From NCBI GenBank assembly GCA_964624235.1, contig CAZUXY010000004.1:1-64000 (forward strand): a stretch of 64,000 bases of DNA, given 5' to 3'. The notes beneath the pieces are model-generated. The model was not told the DNA's origin. It searched no databases and saw only the letters and a program-made list of their open reading frames with translations. Positions 7,690-16,319 of this stretch are shown one piece after another (position 1 is the first letter of the stretch; the number at the start of each line of letters is the position of its first letter). Made by a program: the position numbers and the translations under genes. The DNA is from CAZUXY01 sp964624235. Its GTDB lineage: Bacteria; Spirochaetota; UBA4802; UBA5368.

Positions 7690-8987
7690 ATTTCGACTGT
7701 TTAATTATCGGAGGGGGACTGTCGGGCCTTACCTGCGGGATCAAACTTGCCGGCAACGGAGTCAACTGCGCGGTCATATCCGCGGGCATGAGCGCCCTGC
7801 ACTTCTCATCGGGCTCCATAGACGTCATCGGATGCGACGAAGAGGGCATGATGATCGAGGAACCCTACTCGTACCTTGAAGGATTAATCTCCGGCAGGAC
7901 CGAGCACCCTTACGCGCGCTGCGGTATTGAATCGATCAAAGAGTCTCTGGAATTTTTTGCAGAGACCCTGCGCACCGAGAACCTTGTTCTGAATCATAAT
8001 GGAGAACGGAACCACTTTCACATTACCTCCCTCGGCACCATCAAACCCACTTTTCTGTCCCAGGAAAGTGTGTATAATGAACATGTCAGCAGCGTCCTCG
8101 ACAGCCGCATGCGCGTGGCGTTGCTGAACTTTGACGGATACAGGGATTTTTATCCTGAACTGGCCATCGGCAACCTTAAACGCATTCCATACTTCCGAAA
8201 CGTTGAGTTTGTAATCGGAAAACTTGTTTTTCCTGATTACGGCGATCGAGAAAGAAATCCATTTGAATACAGATCGGTTGACGTGGCAAGGATCTTCGAC
8301 ACGGAAGAATACCTGCCCCAGCTTTCAGAGCAGATAAAAAACGCCGCCATGGGTGCGACCATCGCCGGGATCCCCGCCTTTCTGGGGATTGTAAACTATA
8401 CACGCCACCTTCAGCTGATCCAGGAGATGAGCGGGGTGCACCTGTATGAAATCCCGACCCTGCCTCCCTCTATACTGGGGATGAGGATTGACAACGCCCT
8501 CAAGTCGAGATTCTCCACACTGGGCGGTGTACTTATCGCCGGCGACAGGATCACCGGGGGAAAAATCACCGATGACCGTCTGGAATGCGTTTACACAAAG
8601 AACCATGGAGCAACTCCGCTTACAGCCGGTTTCTATATTCTTTCCGCAGGAAGTTTTTTCAGCGGTGGACTCACAGCTGATTATAATGCCATAAGGGAAC
8701 CGATTTTCGGGCTCAAAACCCGTTTCCATGAGGACAGGAGCCGCTGGATTTCCCCCGATTTCTTCAGCAGAAATACCCACCCCTTCCTCGAATTCGGCGT
8801 AATCACGGATGAGAACCTGAACCCCGTATGTACGGATACGGGCAAATCGGTCAAGAACCTCTACTGCGCCGGCGCCATACTTTCCGGATATAACCCCCTG
8901 AAGGAAAACTCCGGTGGAGGAGTGGCAATCTCCACAGGATACAGGGCGGCGCAAAACATTCTGAGTAATTACAAACGGCCGGTATGA
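7686..8987 (+). CDS. glpB: Anaerobic glycerol-3-phosphate dehydrogenase subunit B
   Basis: GlpB is the flavoprotein subunit that links GlpA to GlpC. The product has 433 residues with an N-terminal dinucleotide motif GGGLSG at 9-14 and a late GAILSGYNP...GGGVAIS segment that closes the FAD site, as in known GlpB. It overlaps glpA upstream and glpC downstream by 4 bases each, giving a strictly coupled three-subunit operon. No unusual features were seen. Confidence 0.93.
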   Translation: MNFDCLIIGGGLSGLTCGIKLAGNGVNCAVISAGMSALHFSSGSIDVIGCDEEGMMIEEPYSYLEGLISGRTEHPYARCGIESIKESLEFFAETLRTENLVLNHNGERNHFHITSLGTIKPTFLSQESVYNEHVSSVLDSRMRVALLNFDGYRDFYPELAIGNLKRIPYFRNVEFVIGKLVFPDYGDRERNPFEYRSVDVARIFDTEEYLPQLSEQIKNAAMGATIAGIPAFLGIVNYTRHLQLIQEMSGVHLYEIPTLPPSILGMRIDNALKSRFSTLGGVLIAGDRITGGKITDDRLECVYTKNHGATPLTAGFYILSAGSFFSGGLTADYNAIREPIFGLKTRFHEDRSRWISPDFFSRNTHPFLEFGVITDENLNPVCTDTGKSVKNLYCAGAILSGYNPLKENSGGGVAISTGYRAAQNILSNYKRPV

Positions 8988-10180
8988 TACAACTGGAAAA
9001 CATCAGTTTTGATCACTGCATAAAATGTACGGTCTGCACCATCTATTGCCCGGTGGCGCGGGCCACACATCATTTCCCCGGCCCCAAACAGTGCGGACCC
9101 GACACTGAACGTCTAAGGATAAAAAGCCCCGAACTGCTGGACAATTCGCTCAAATACTGCACCAACTGCAAAAGGTGTGAAATAGCCTGTCCATCGGACG
9201 TGAAGATAGCCGATCTGATACAGAGCGCGCGATGGAAATACTCCAGAAGAAGGTTCCGCATCAGGGACTTCCTGCTGGCCCACACCGACCTTTTGGGCGG
9301 CATCGCGACCGGATTCAGCATGATCATTAACCTCCTGACCCCGCTTAAGCCGGTAAAACTGCTGCTTGAACTGTTTCTCAGGATTCCTTCCGGCAGAACG
9401 TTTCCGGCATATGCGCGGGGCACTTTCAGGAGATGGTATACAAAGCAGAAAAAGAAACAGGAAACCTTCGACAAGAAGGTGGTGTATTTTCATGGATGTT
9501 ACGTTAACTATAATTACCACGAACTCGGCAAAGATGTGCTGAAGGTCATGAACGCGCTGGGTTTAGGCGTCGTCATCGGCAAAGAGCGATGCTGCGGCGT
9601 CCCCCTGATCGCAAACGGGTTCATTAAGAAAGCCCGGAAGAACGCCCGTTTCAACATTACCTGCCTTTCCCGGATGCTTGACGATAACTGCGGCGCTATA
9701 GTGACCACCTCCTCCAGCTGCGCCTACGCACTGAAGCATGAATACGCAAATCTGCTGGATCTCGACAACTCCTCCATCAACGACCGTCTTGAATATATAA
9801 CCAAATTCCTTTATACTCGGTTCAGGGAGGAGGGAATACCGCAAATGGTCCCCGTGAACCTGCGGGCCGCTTATCACTCCCCCTGTCATCTTGAACGTAT
9901 GGGCGGAGTGGTCTACACTATTGAACTGCTGAGACAAATTCCGGGACTCGAACTGGACCTGCTCTACTCTGAATGCTGCGGCATTGCCGGCACCTATGGA
10001 TTTAAAAAGGAATACTATAAAATCTCACAGTCGGTAGGGTCTGAGCTTTTCAACCGGATCAATCAGCTCAAACCGGATATCGTTATAACCGATTGCGAAA
10101 CCTGCAAATGGCAGATTGAAATGAACACGCCTTTTCGCGTGATACATCCTGTTTCGGTGCTTGCCCTCGCGATAAAATAA
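8984..10180 (+). CDS. glpC: Anaerobic glycerol-3-phosphate dehydrogenase subunit C
   Basis: GlpC is the iron-sulfur subunit that anchors the GlpAB complex at the membrane and hands electrons to menaquinone. The 398 residues include two ferredoxin motifs, C12/C15/C18/C22 and C59/C62/C65/C69, and two cysteine-rich CCG domains (CCGVPL near the middle and CCGIAGTYG near the end), the heterodisulfide-reductase-like quinone-reactive module. Its start overlaps the glpB stop by 4 bases. The next gene begins 66 bases later, so the operon could continue into yjbQ. Confidence 0.94.
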   Translation: MIQLENISFDHCIKCTVCTIYCPVARATHHFPGPKQCGPDTERLRIKSPELLDNSLKYCTNCKRCEIACPSDVKIADLIQSARWKYSRRRFRIRDFLLAHTDLLGGIATGFSMIINLLTPLKPVKLLLELFLRIPSGRTFPAYARGTFRRWYTKQKKKQETFDKKVVYFHGCYVNYNYHELGKDVLKVMNALGLGVVIGKERCCGVPLIANGFIKKARKNARFNITCLSRMLDDNCGAIVTTSSSCAYALKHEYANLLDLDNSSINDRLEYITKFLYTRFREEGIPQMVPVNLRAAYHSPCHLERMGGVVYTIELLRQIPGLELDLLYSECCGIAGTYGFKKEYYKISQSVGSELFNRINQLKPDIVITDCETCKWQIEMNTPFRVIHPVSVLALAIK

Positions 10181-10246
10181 CATATAACGCCGTTTCAGGA
10201 ACAACTGCATAGTCTGCATCCGGCGAATCCAACGTGGAGGTACACC

Positions 10247-10666
10247 ATGAAATCGCTCACGAAACATCTTACCTATAACACTAAAAAAAAGAGGGACTAC
10301 ATCAATATCACCGCCACCGTTGAGGACCTGGTCGCGGAAAGCGGTATACGTGAGGGGCTCTGCCTGGTGAACGCCATGCACATCACCGCATCGGTTTTCA
10401 TAAACGACAACGAGAGAGGACTGATTCAGGACTTTGATGATTTTCTCGAGTCACTCGCGCCTCATGAACCCACAAACAGATATCGCCACAACAGGACCGG
10501 GGAAGACAACGGCGATGCCCATATCAAGAGAACCATCATGGGGCGGGAAGTGGTAGTGGCCATAACGGGAGGAAAGCTGGATTTCGGTCCCTGGGAACAG
10601 ATCTTTTACGGGGAATTTGACGGCATGCGTCCCAAGAGGGTGATGGTGAAAATAATAGGGGAATGA
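10247..10666 (+). CDS. YjbQ/UPF0047 family protein
   Basis: The 139-residue product is a complete UPF0047 (YjbQ, TIGR00149) protein. Conserved parts are MHITASVFINDNE near 45-57, HNRTGEDNGDAH near 88-99 and GxWEQIFYGEFDG near the end. Some members show weak thiamine-phosphate synthase activity and complement thiE mutants; the physiological role is unsettled. GTGGAGG lies just before the ATG as a good ribosome-binding site. It sits 9 bases before tatD. Confidence 0.9.
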   Translation: MKSLTKHLTYNTKKKRDYINITATVEDLVAESGIREGLCLVNAMHITASVFINDNERGLIQDFDDFLESLAPHEPTNRYRHNRTGEDNGDAHIKRTIMGREVVVAITGGKLDFGPWEQIFYGEFDGMRPKRVMVKIIGE

Positions 10667-10675
10667 TCTTCCGCC

Positions 10676-11446
10676 ATGAAACTTGTGGATGTGCATTGTC
10701 ATCTCGAAAGCGTTGAGTTTGAGGGCATTCTGGACGGTATAATCGCCGACTCGACCGCGGCGGGTATCGTTAAACTTATCACTTCCTCCATAACGCCATC
10801 AGGGTGGCCGCTTTCCGAATCAATTGCGGCACGATATCCACTGGTGGCGTTCACCCTTGGAGTACACCCGTGGTACTGCACGCCGGAAGACCACGAAGCG
10901 ATCCCCCTGCTTGCCGGTGCCGCACGGCGCGGTGCGGTTGCCATAGGTGAGATAGGCCTTGACCGCAAAACATCCCTGCGCGACATGGATCTTCAAATGA
11001 GTATTTTCGAGGAACAGCTGAAAATAGCACGGGATATTAATCTGCCCGTAATGGTGCATTGCAGGGGTGCATTCGACGATCTGCGGAGAGCCGTCAGGAG
11101 AATCGGCATGCCTGTGACTGGAGGCGTATTGCATAATTTCTCGGGAAGCGCTGAAATCGCGGCCGAATTTGTCCGGTACGGGTTCTCCTTTTCATTCGGA
11201 GGGGTCCTCACCTATCGCAACAGCACCAGGAAGGAAAAAGTGCTCAAGAGTATTTACCCTGATCACATGCTCCTTGAGACCGACAGCCCCGACATTGCAC
11301 CGGTGGAGGCGCGAAGTAAAACCAATGTTCCCTCGAACATCCGCCATGTGCTCAGGGCGGCGGCCGAGATGCTCGGTGTTTCTGAAGAAATTATCGCAGA
11401 AAAAACAACGGAAAACGCCGAGAGAATATTCAGACTGAGTGTATAA
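10676..11446 (+). CDS. TatD family metal-dependent hydrolase (DNase)
   Basis: TatD proteins are TIM-barrel metallohydrolases with 3'-5' exonuclease activity. In these 256 residues the metal ligands are visible: His7/His9 in VHCH, His64 in GVHPW, Glu92 in GEIGLD, His in VMVHCRG and Asp in LETDSPDIAP. Length is typical. The TAA stop shares one base with the ATG of the following tcdA gene (TAATG), indicating coupling. Which paralogue of the family this is (TatD, YcfH, YjjV) cannot be decided here. Confidence 0.9.
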   Translation: MKLVDVHCHLESVEFEGILDGIIADSTAAGIVKLITSSITPSGWPLSESIAARYPLVAFTLGVHPWYCTPEDHEAIPLLAGAARRGAVAIGEIGLDRKTSLRDMDLQMSIFEEQLKIARDINLPVMVHCRGAFDDLRRAVRRIGMPVTGGVLHNFSGSAEIAAEFVRYGFSFSFGGVLTYRNSTRKEKVLKSIYPDHMLLETDSPDIAPVEARSKTNVPSNIRHVLRAAAEMLGVSEEIIAEKTTENAERIFRLSV

Positions 11447-12186
11447 TGATGGACTACTCCCGCACACAACTTTTGGTAGGCAGTGAAGGAATTGCCCTTT
11501 TAAGAGAGGCCAGGGTCGCGGTTTTCGGACTCGGTGGTGTCGGATCATACGCCGTTGAGGGGCTCGCAAGGGCCGGAGTGGGACATCTTTTACTGGTAGA
11601 CAACGACCGCGTCGAACCATCGAACAGCAACCGGCAGATTATAGCGACCGATCCGGTCATGGGGAGGCCGAAGACCGATGTCGCAAGAGAGCGAATTCTG
11701 CTGATCAACAAAGACGCCGAGGTTGAAACCCTTTGTGTTTTTATCGATACCGCAAGTTTGGACAGTATCTTTACCCGCGATTTCGACTACGCAATCGATG
11801 CCATTGACACCATCCAGTCAAAGGTCCTGTTGATAAAGGAATTCCTCCATCGCCGGAAGATACATATCTCCAGCATGGGGGCTGCCAATCGGTTGTCGTA
11901 TACGGGAATCCGGGTGGACGATATCAGCCGTACCCGTTCATGCCCCATGGCACGTGTTGTCAGAAAAAAGCTGCGGGAGCAGGGTATCAGTACGGGCATC
12001 AGGTGTGTATATACGGAAGCGGCAATAGACGTGACAATGGGGAAAGACAGCGGCGCGGGAAGTGAAGCGGAATACGTCGAAAACAGAAAACCGCAGGGCA
12101 CCATCTCGTATCTCTGCGGATTAATGGGGCTTACCGCTTCCGGTGTCATTATCAATGATATACTCAGCGGGACAAAGGTGGAATAA
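11446..12186 (+). CDS. tcdA: tRNA threonylcarbamoyladenosine dehydratase (TcdA/CsdL)
   Basis: TcdA is a ThiF/E1-like ATP-dependent enzyme that cyclises t6A37 of ANN-decoding tRNAs into ct6A. The 246 residues contain the nucleotide-binding GLGGVGSYAVEG at 24-35, LVDND near 46-50, the NRQI element, and the RVDDISRTRSCPMARVVRK stretch seen in this subgroup. It lacks the CxxC pairs of ThiF/MoeB, as expected. It begins at the ATG that overlaps the tatD stop and is the last gene of the plus-strand run that started with glpA. The convergent GHKL-DRTGG gene ends 23 bases away. Confidence 0.88.
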   Translation: MMDYSRTQLLVGSEGIALLREARVAVFGLGGVGSYAVEGLARAGVGHLLLVDNDRVEPSNSNRQIIATDPVMGRPKTDVARERILLINKDAEVETLCVFIDTASLDSIFTRDFDYAIDAIDTIQSKVLLIKEFLHRRKIHISSMGAANRLSYTGIRVDDISRTRSCPMARVVRKKLREQGISTGIRCVYTEAAIDVTMGKDSGAGSEAEYVENRKPQGTISYLCGLMGLTASGVIINDILSGTKVE

Positions 12187-12209
12187 ATCCTTCCTCAGAT
12201 TAACATGTT

Positions 12210-12998
12210 TCAGGGATTTGATCTTATCCCTAGCGCGGAAAGTATGGTAACGGCTTCATAAGCGGAAAGGTCGGTGAAAAGCACCGGCACCTTTTCGGAC
12301 ATGGCCCTGTTGAGAAATTCAGATCCCGGTCTGATGCCGCCTGCAATTATTATCCCTGTGAGTTCCTTGAGACCGGCGACAGCGGCCGCGTTCGGATGCG
12401 TTAACACGGTAACCCAGATATTGCCCTGTCGCGCATTGGCATTAACGTCGCTCAGCAGGTCTCCGACATAACCGCCGCTGATATCTTTATCCACGTCTAC
12501 ATCCACAGTCAAAAGCTCAAAACCTGTTTTTTCCATTACGGTACTCAATGTGGCGCTCATGGAATCTCTCCTCGGATTATTATTCAGAGAAACACTGATC
12601 TCAAGCATGGTACCCTTTCCCGGTACGGAATATATAAGCAGATCGTCGGAATTTTTCTTTATATTTGAAAGTCCCATGCCGGCACCGAATCCAAGCTTTC
12701 TGATTTCATCTGACGCGGTCGAATAGCCCTCCTGCATGGCGAGTTCAATGTCTTCAATACCCTGGCCCCGGTCTTTTACCACAATTCGGATTTTATCGTC
12801 CAGATAATACACAAGAAAAAAACCGTAATCGGTATAACAGACCAGGTTTATCTCCGCTTCATAGGTAATTTTAGCGACTCTCTGTATTACGTCCGTGGAA
12901 TAGCCTTGCTCTCTCAGATAGCTTTTTATGGAAGATGATATTTTTCCGGCACTTAAAAAATCCCGCCCTCTCATTATATAATAGTGAACGGAATTCAT
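12210..12998 (-). CDS. GHKL ATPase fused to a C-terminal DRTGG-like domain
   Basis: The 262-residue product joins an anti-sigma/RsbW-type ATPase with a DRTGG-like domain. The N-box has Glu47 and Asn51, the G1 box is DRGQG at 76-80, and the G2 box GFGAGMGL is at 103-110, so the ATP site looks intact. From about 150 on it resembles the neighbouring DRTGG protein (GDLLSDV at 179-185, then VTVLTHPN). DRTGG domains bind nucleotides or act as regulatory modules. I chose the ATG at 12998, 7 bases after the upstream stop; an in-frame ATG at 13046 would overlap that gene by 41 bases. The likely role is a signalling switch; the partner is unknown. Confidence 0.72.
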   Translation of the reverse strand: MNSVHYYIMRGRDFLSAGKISSSIKSYLREQGYSTDVIQRVAKITYEAEINLVCYTDYGFFLVYYLDDKIRIVVKDRGQGIEDIELAMQEGYSTASDEIRKLGFGAGMGLSNIKKNSDDLLIYSVPGKGTMLEISVSLNNNPRRDSMSATLSTVMEKTGFELLTVDVDVDKDISGGYVGDLLSDVNANARQGNIWVTVLTHPNAAAVAGLKELTGIIIAGGIRPGSEFLNRAMSEKVPVLFTDLSAYEAVTILSALGIRSNP

Positions 12999-13005
12999 CC
13001 TGTCG

Positions 13006-13365
13006 TTAATCAACCATGATCCTGGAAGCTCTGATCCCGGCCGCAAACAACCTGCCGCAGGTCTCGAACATTATACATTTGGTTCTCAATAATGGAATCC
13101 CTTTACGTTTGGCAAGTTCAACGGTATCCATCTGGGGAACTTTTCCCCTGACGAACACCACCCCCACCAGATCCAGCACCTCTACGGTTCTGATTACCTG
13201 CGGGTTGGTTAGACCCGTAATGAAGAGCGCATTCTCCTTTGAATAAGCAAGCACATCGCTTAGAAGGTCCGATGCAAACGCCGTCTCAACCTCCGTGGAG
13301 TCGATGACTTCTTCACCGAAAATAATATCGGCATTGAGTATTTTCTGGATTTCTGAAAGTTTCAT
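13006..13365 (-). CDS. DRTGG domain protein
   Basis: This 119-residue protein is a single DRTGG domain. It starts MKLSEIQKIL and carries the SDLLSDVLAYSKE element near 32-44, followed by FITGLTNPQ. It lies directly upstream of, and is homologous to, the C-terminal half of the GHKL fusion, so the two probably arose by domain duplication and may pair. DRTGG domains occur in phosphotransacetylases and beside CBS modules as regulatory units; no enzyme activity is expected here. Confidence 0.8.
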   Translation of the reverse strand: MKLSEIQKILNADIIFGEEVIDSTEVETAFASDLLSDVLAYSKENALFITGLTNPQVIRTVEVLDLVGVVFVRGKVPQMDTVELAKRKGIPLLRTKCIMFETCGRLFAAGIRASRIMVD

Positions 13366-13612
13366 GTCAGGGGCTGTACCATCACGGATTGATTTTCAAA
13401 AAATATAGATTTTATTCATTTGGTTATAAGTCAAGTAATAATTCGATCAACCGGATTTTACCGGGTGTTTCATCTTTCTTCGTCAATCCCGTGGCAACCA
13501 ATAATGAGAAGACGCTTCAGGACCACCTGCCGGCGGTTCATATACGTACAAAAACTTTTTCATGATTCAATCATCCGTCTCCTCGGGATAACACGCACAT
13601 AACCCCCGAATC

Positions 13613-14992
13613 TCATATGCCAAGCACTATCCTTGCCAGGGTAAAATATATGGTGATACCTCCCATATCTACGAGAGTAGATAACGCCGGGCTGGAAACC
13701 ACGGCCGGATCGAGTTTCAGTTTTATCGCAATCATCGGTATTAAGGCGCCGAACACCGTCGACCATACCACCTGCACAGCGAGCGCAAGCGCTATCACCA
13801 TTGCTATGCTTGACAGGGTGAACTGGCCGGGGATTTCAGTATTCCCCGAAAGTATCAATACCCTTGCATATGCCATAATCCCCAGACATACACTGAGCAT
13901 GGCACTGATGATGAACTCTTTTCGTATTACTTTTAAGAAATCACGCGGCACCAGCTCGTTCAGGGCAATTGAGCGCAGGATAACGGTCGCCGACTGTGAA
14001 CCGGTGTTTCCGCCTGTCGAGTTCAGCAGCGGCATATAAAAACTGAGGATGATGAGTTTTTCAATGGCATCCTTGAAACCCTCTATAATGATCCCTGAAA
14101 TCATACCCAATACCGCGAGGATAATGACCCACACTACTCTTTTTCTGAAATGTATGAACGCCGGGATTTCCAGATAGGGTTTATCTTCCACGCCGCCGCT
14201 TATGGCCATGAGTTTTTCCAGGTCCTCGGTCTGTTCCTCCCTTATGATATCCATCGCATCGTCATGTGTTATTATCCCGACCAGTTTTTCATTGTGGTCC
14301 ACAATCGGCAGAGCGATAAGGTCATACTCTTCAATCAGATGCGCCGCTTTCTCCTGGTCATCGGCGACATAAGCGAATATCACCTCCCGTTTCATGATGT
14401 TCTGAATCTTCTGTTTGGGACGGGAGAGTATCAGTTTGCGAAGAGAGACAAAACCTATCAGCCTACCGTTCTCCTGGGTCACATAAAGGTAGTAAACCGT
14501 CTCTTTCGAAGGGGCTTCACGCCGTACTTTTTTTATGGCCGTTTCAACCGTGTCATTTTCCAGCAGGGTGGCGTAATCAGTCGTCATTATCGCGCCGGCG
14601 GTTTCTTCACGATATGAGGTCAGTCTTACAATGTTCAACCGCTCACCCAGGGGAAGGAGAAGCAACAGCTTGTCGACCACATCCTTCCCCAGGTGCTGGA
14701 AAAGGTCCGCCCTGTCGTCAGGGGACATTTGCATCAGCAGATCCATGATATTTCTTTTCTGTTCCCCCGAAACCAGTGCAACCTGTACATCCATGTCGAG
14801 GTAACTGAATATCTCGGCACGTTTATAAAGATCCGTAAGGTTGAGGATGCGAAGTATCTCGTCCGGTCTCAGCATACCCAGAAATTCAGCGATCTCTTTT
14901 TCATGATGATCATCAAGAAAGGATTTCAGTATTTCGAATCTTTTTCTTTTTAGGAGATCCCTGAGCTCTGGCACGAGAATGGGATTTTTCAT
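13613..14992 (-). CDS. mgtE: Magnesium transporter MgtE
   Basis: MgtE is a dimeric Mg2+ channel gated by cytosolic Mg2+. The product (459 residues) has the order of the family: the N-terminal superhelical domain with MSPDDRADLF, a CBS pair around 125-250 (TAGAIMTTDY, GIITHDDA), a connecting helix and five C-terminal membrane spans containing LLNSTGGNTGSQSAT, the pore signature. The ATG at 14992 is preceded by GGAGG at 6 bases, so I prefer it to a TTG 24 bases upstream. No M-box riboswitch was recognisable in the leader. The gene stands alone. Confidence 0.94.
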   Translation of the reverse strand: MKNPILVPELRDLLKRKRFEILKSFLDDHHEKEIAEFLGMLRPDEILRILNLTDLYKRAEIFSYLDMDVQVALVSGEQKRNIMDLLMQMSPDDRADLFQHLGKDVVDKLLLLLPLGERLNIVRLTSYREETAGAIMTTDYATLLENDTVETAIKKVRREAPSKETVYYLYVTQENGRLIGFVSLRKLILSRPKQKIQNIMKREVIFAYVADDQEKAAHLIEEYDLIALPIVDHNEKLVGIITHDDAMDIIREEQTEDLEKLMAISGGVEDKPYLEIPAFIHFRKRVVWVIILAVLGMISGIIIEGFKDAIEKLIILSFYMPLLNSTGGNTGSQSATVILRSIALNELVPRDFLKVIRKEFIISAMLSVCLGIMAYARVLILSGNTEIPGQFTLSSIAMVIALALAVQVVWSTVFGALIPMIAIKLKLDPAVVSSPALSTLVDMGGITIYFTLARIVLGI

Positions 14993-15338
14993 CTCCCGCC
15001 TCCATGATGACTTCAATACCGAAAACGGGAAATGAGGGCTTGATTATGAATCAGATCAAGTCAGAACCGGGTGTTATTTGCTGGTGGTCGTTCATTAACC
15101 GTTTAACAGTATGGTATCCGATAAACATGCTGAAATATGCCGGCAACTGACGGCTTTTACCGTTCACTCTGCGCCCGAACATTTTCCTGTCATGTAGCAT
15201 CAGAATGAGAAATCTATTCATAAAATTAGATACAATTCAATACAAAGACAGAGCCATCATTAAAACCCATGCAGCCGCACTATTTAATGTTTAAAGATAT
15301 AACTAGTTTCCATAATTCAAGTATTATTTGAAAGAAAG
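14993..15338. other. Intergenic stretch upstream of mgtE
   Basis: About 346 bases lie between mgtE and the UDP-glucuronate decarboxylase gene. I see no ORF with a ribosome-binding site, no RNA gene and no Mg2+ riboswitch consensus. An AT-rich segment around 15210-15250 contains a possible minus-strand promoter (TTGTAT, 17 bases, TATGAA) that could serve mgtE; this is weak. Confidence 0.4.
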
Positions 15339-16292
15339 TCATCCCGCCGATTTAAGCTGCCTGCGGAAATAATCGATAGTTATTTCCAGGCCTTCGCGTA
15401 TTCCGGTATCCGGTTTCCAGTTTAACCTTTTTTGCGCGAGTGCTATATCCGGTTTTCTCCTTTCCGGGTCGTCTTCAGGCAGCGGTCGGTGTACTATTGC
15501 GGATGAGGAGCCGGTCATATCAATAATGGTTTTTGCCAGTTTCAGCATGGATATTTCTTCGGTGTTTCCGATGTTTACAGGCCCGGTAAAATCATCGGGA
15601 GAGTCCATCATCGCGACGATACCCTTTACCATATCATCAACGTAACAGAATGACCGGCTGTGGCTTCCGTCACCGTAAACAACAATATCTTCCCCTTTCA
15701 ATGCCCCGACGATGAAATTGCTGATCACCCTTCCGTCATCAATGAACATTCTCGGGCCATAGGTATTAAATATCCTGACCACCTTTATCTTGATTCCGAT
15801 CTGACGGTGATAATCGAAGAAAAGGGTTTCGGCACAGCGTTTCCCCTCATCGTAACATGCCCGCCTGCCCACAGGGTTCACTCTCCCCCAGTATGTTTCC
15901 GGCTGAGGATGCACATCGGGATCACCGTATATCTCACTCGTAGACGCCTGCAGTATCTTTGCCTTTACCCGTTTCGCCAGCCCAAGCATATTGATGGCTC
16001 CCATCACATTGGTTTTGACGGTTTTAACGGGGTTGTACTGATAGTGGACAGGAGACGCCGGGCAGGCGAGGTTGTAAATCTCATCAACTTCGAGATATAC
16101 CGGCTGCACCAGATCATGCCTGATAAGCTCGAAGTTGGGACGTTTCAGCAGGTGCAGGATATTGCGTTTGTGCCCGGTAAAAAAGTTGTCCAGACACAGT
16201 ACATCGTGGTTCTTCTCCACCAGGTGTTCGCACAGGTGGGATCCGATAAAACCCGCTCCGCCAGTTACCAGTATTCGACGGTTGAAAAACAT
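15339..16292 (-). CDS. UDP-glucuronate decarboxylase (UDP-xylose synthase)
   Basis: This extended-SDR enzyme decarboxylates UDP-glucuronate to UDP-xylose through a 4-keto intermediate. In 317 residues it shows the NAD motif GGAGFIG at 11-17, the STSEIYGDP active-site loop at 117-125 with Glu120, the YDEGK motif with Tyr147 and Lys151, and the NTYGPRM segment. The Glu in the loop and CYDEGKR sequence are typical of UXS rather than 4-epimerases. It sits 27 bases after the UDP-glucose dehydrogenase gene, which makes its substrate. Products probably feed surface polysaccharide or lipopolysaccharide. Confidence 0.9.
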   Translation of the reverse strand: MFFNRRILVTGGAGFIGSHLCEHLVEKNHDVLCLDNFFTGHKRNILHLLKRPNFELIRHDLVQPVYLEVDEIYNLACPASPVHYQYNPVKTVKTNVMGAINMLGLAKRVKAKILQASTSEIYGDPDVHPQPETYWGRVNPVGRRACYDEGKRCAETLFFDYHRQIGIKIKVVRIFNTYGPRMFIDDGRVISNFIVGALKGEDIVVYGDGSHSRSFCYVDDMVKGIVAMMDSPDDFTGPVNIGNTEEISMLKLAKTIIDMTGSSSAIVHRPLPEDDPERRKPDIALAQKRLNWKPDTGIREGLEITIDYFRRQLKSAG

Positions 16293-16319
16293 ATGCTCTC
16301 GCGGGTCCGCCCTAAGGCG

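Noticed and set aside
14993..15338. Mg2+ riboswitch (M-box or mini-ykkC type) before mgtE
   Set aside because: I searched the minus-strand leader by eye for the conserved M-box core and found none.
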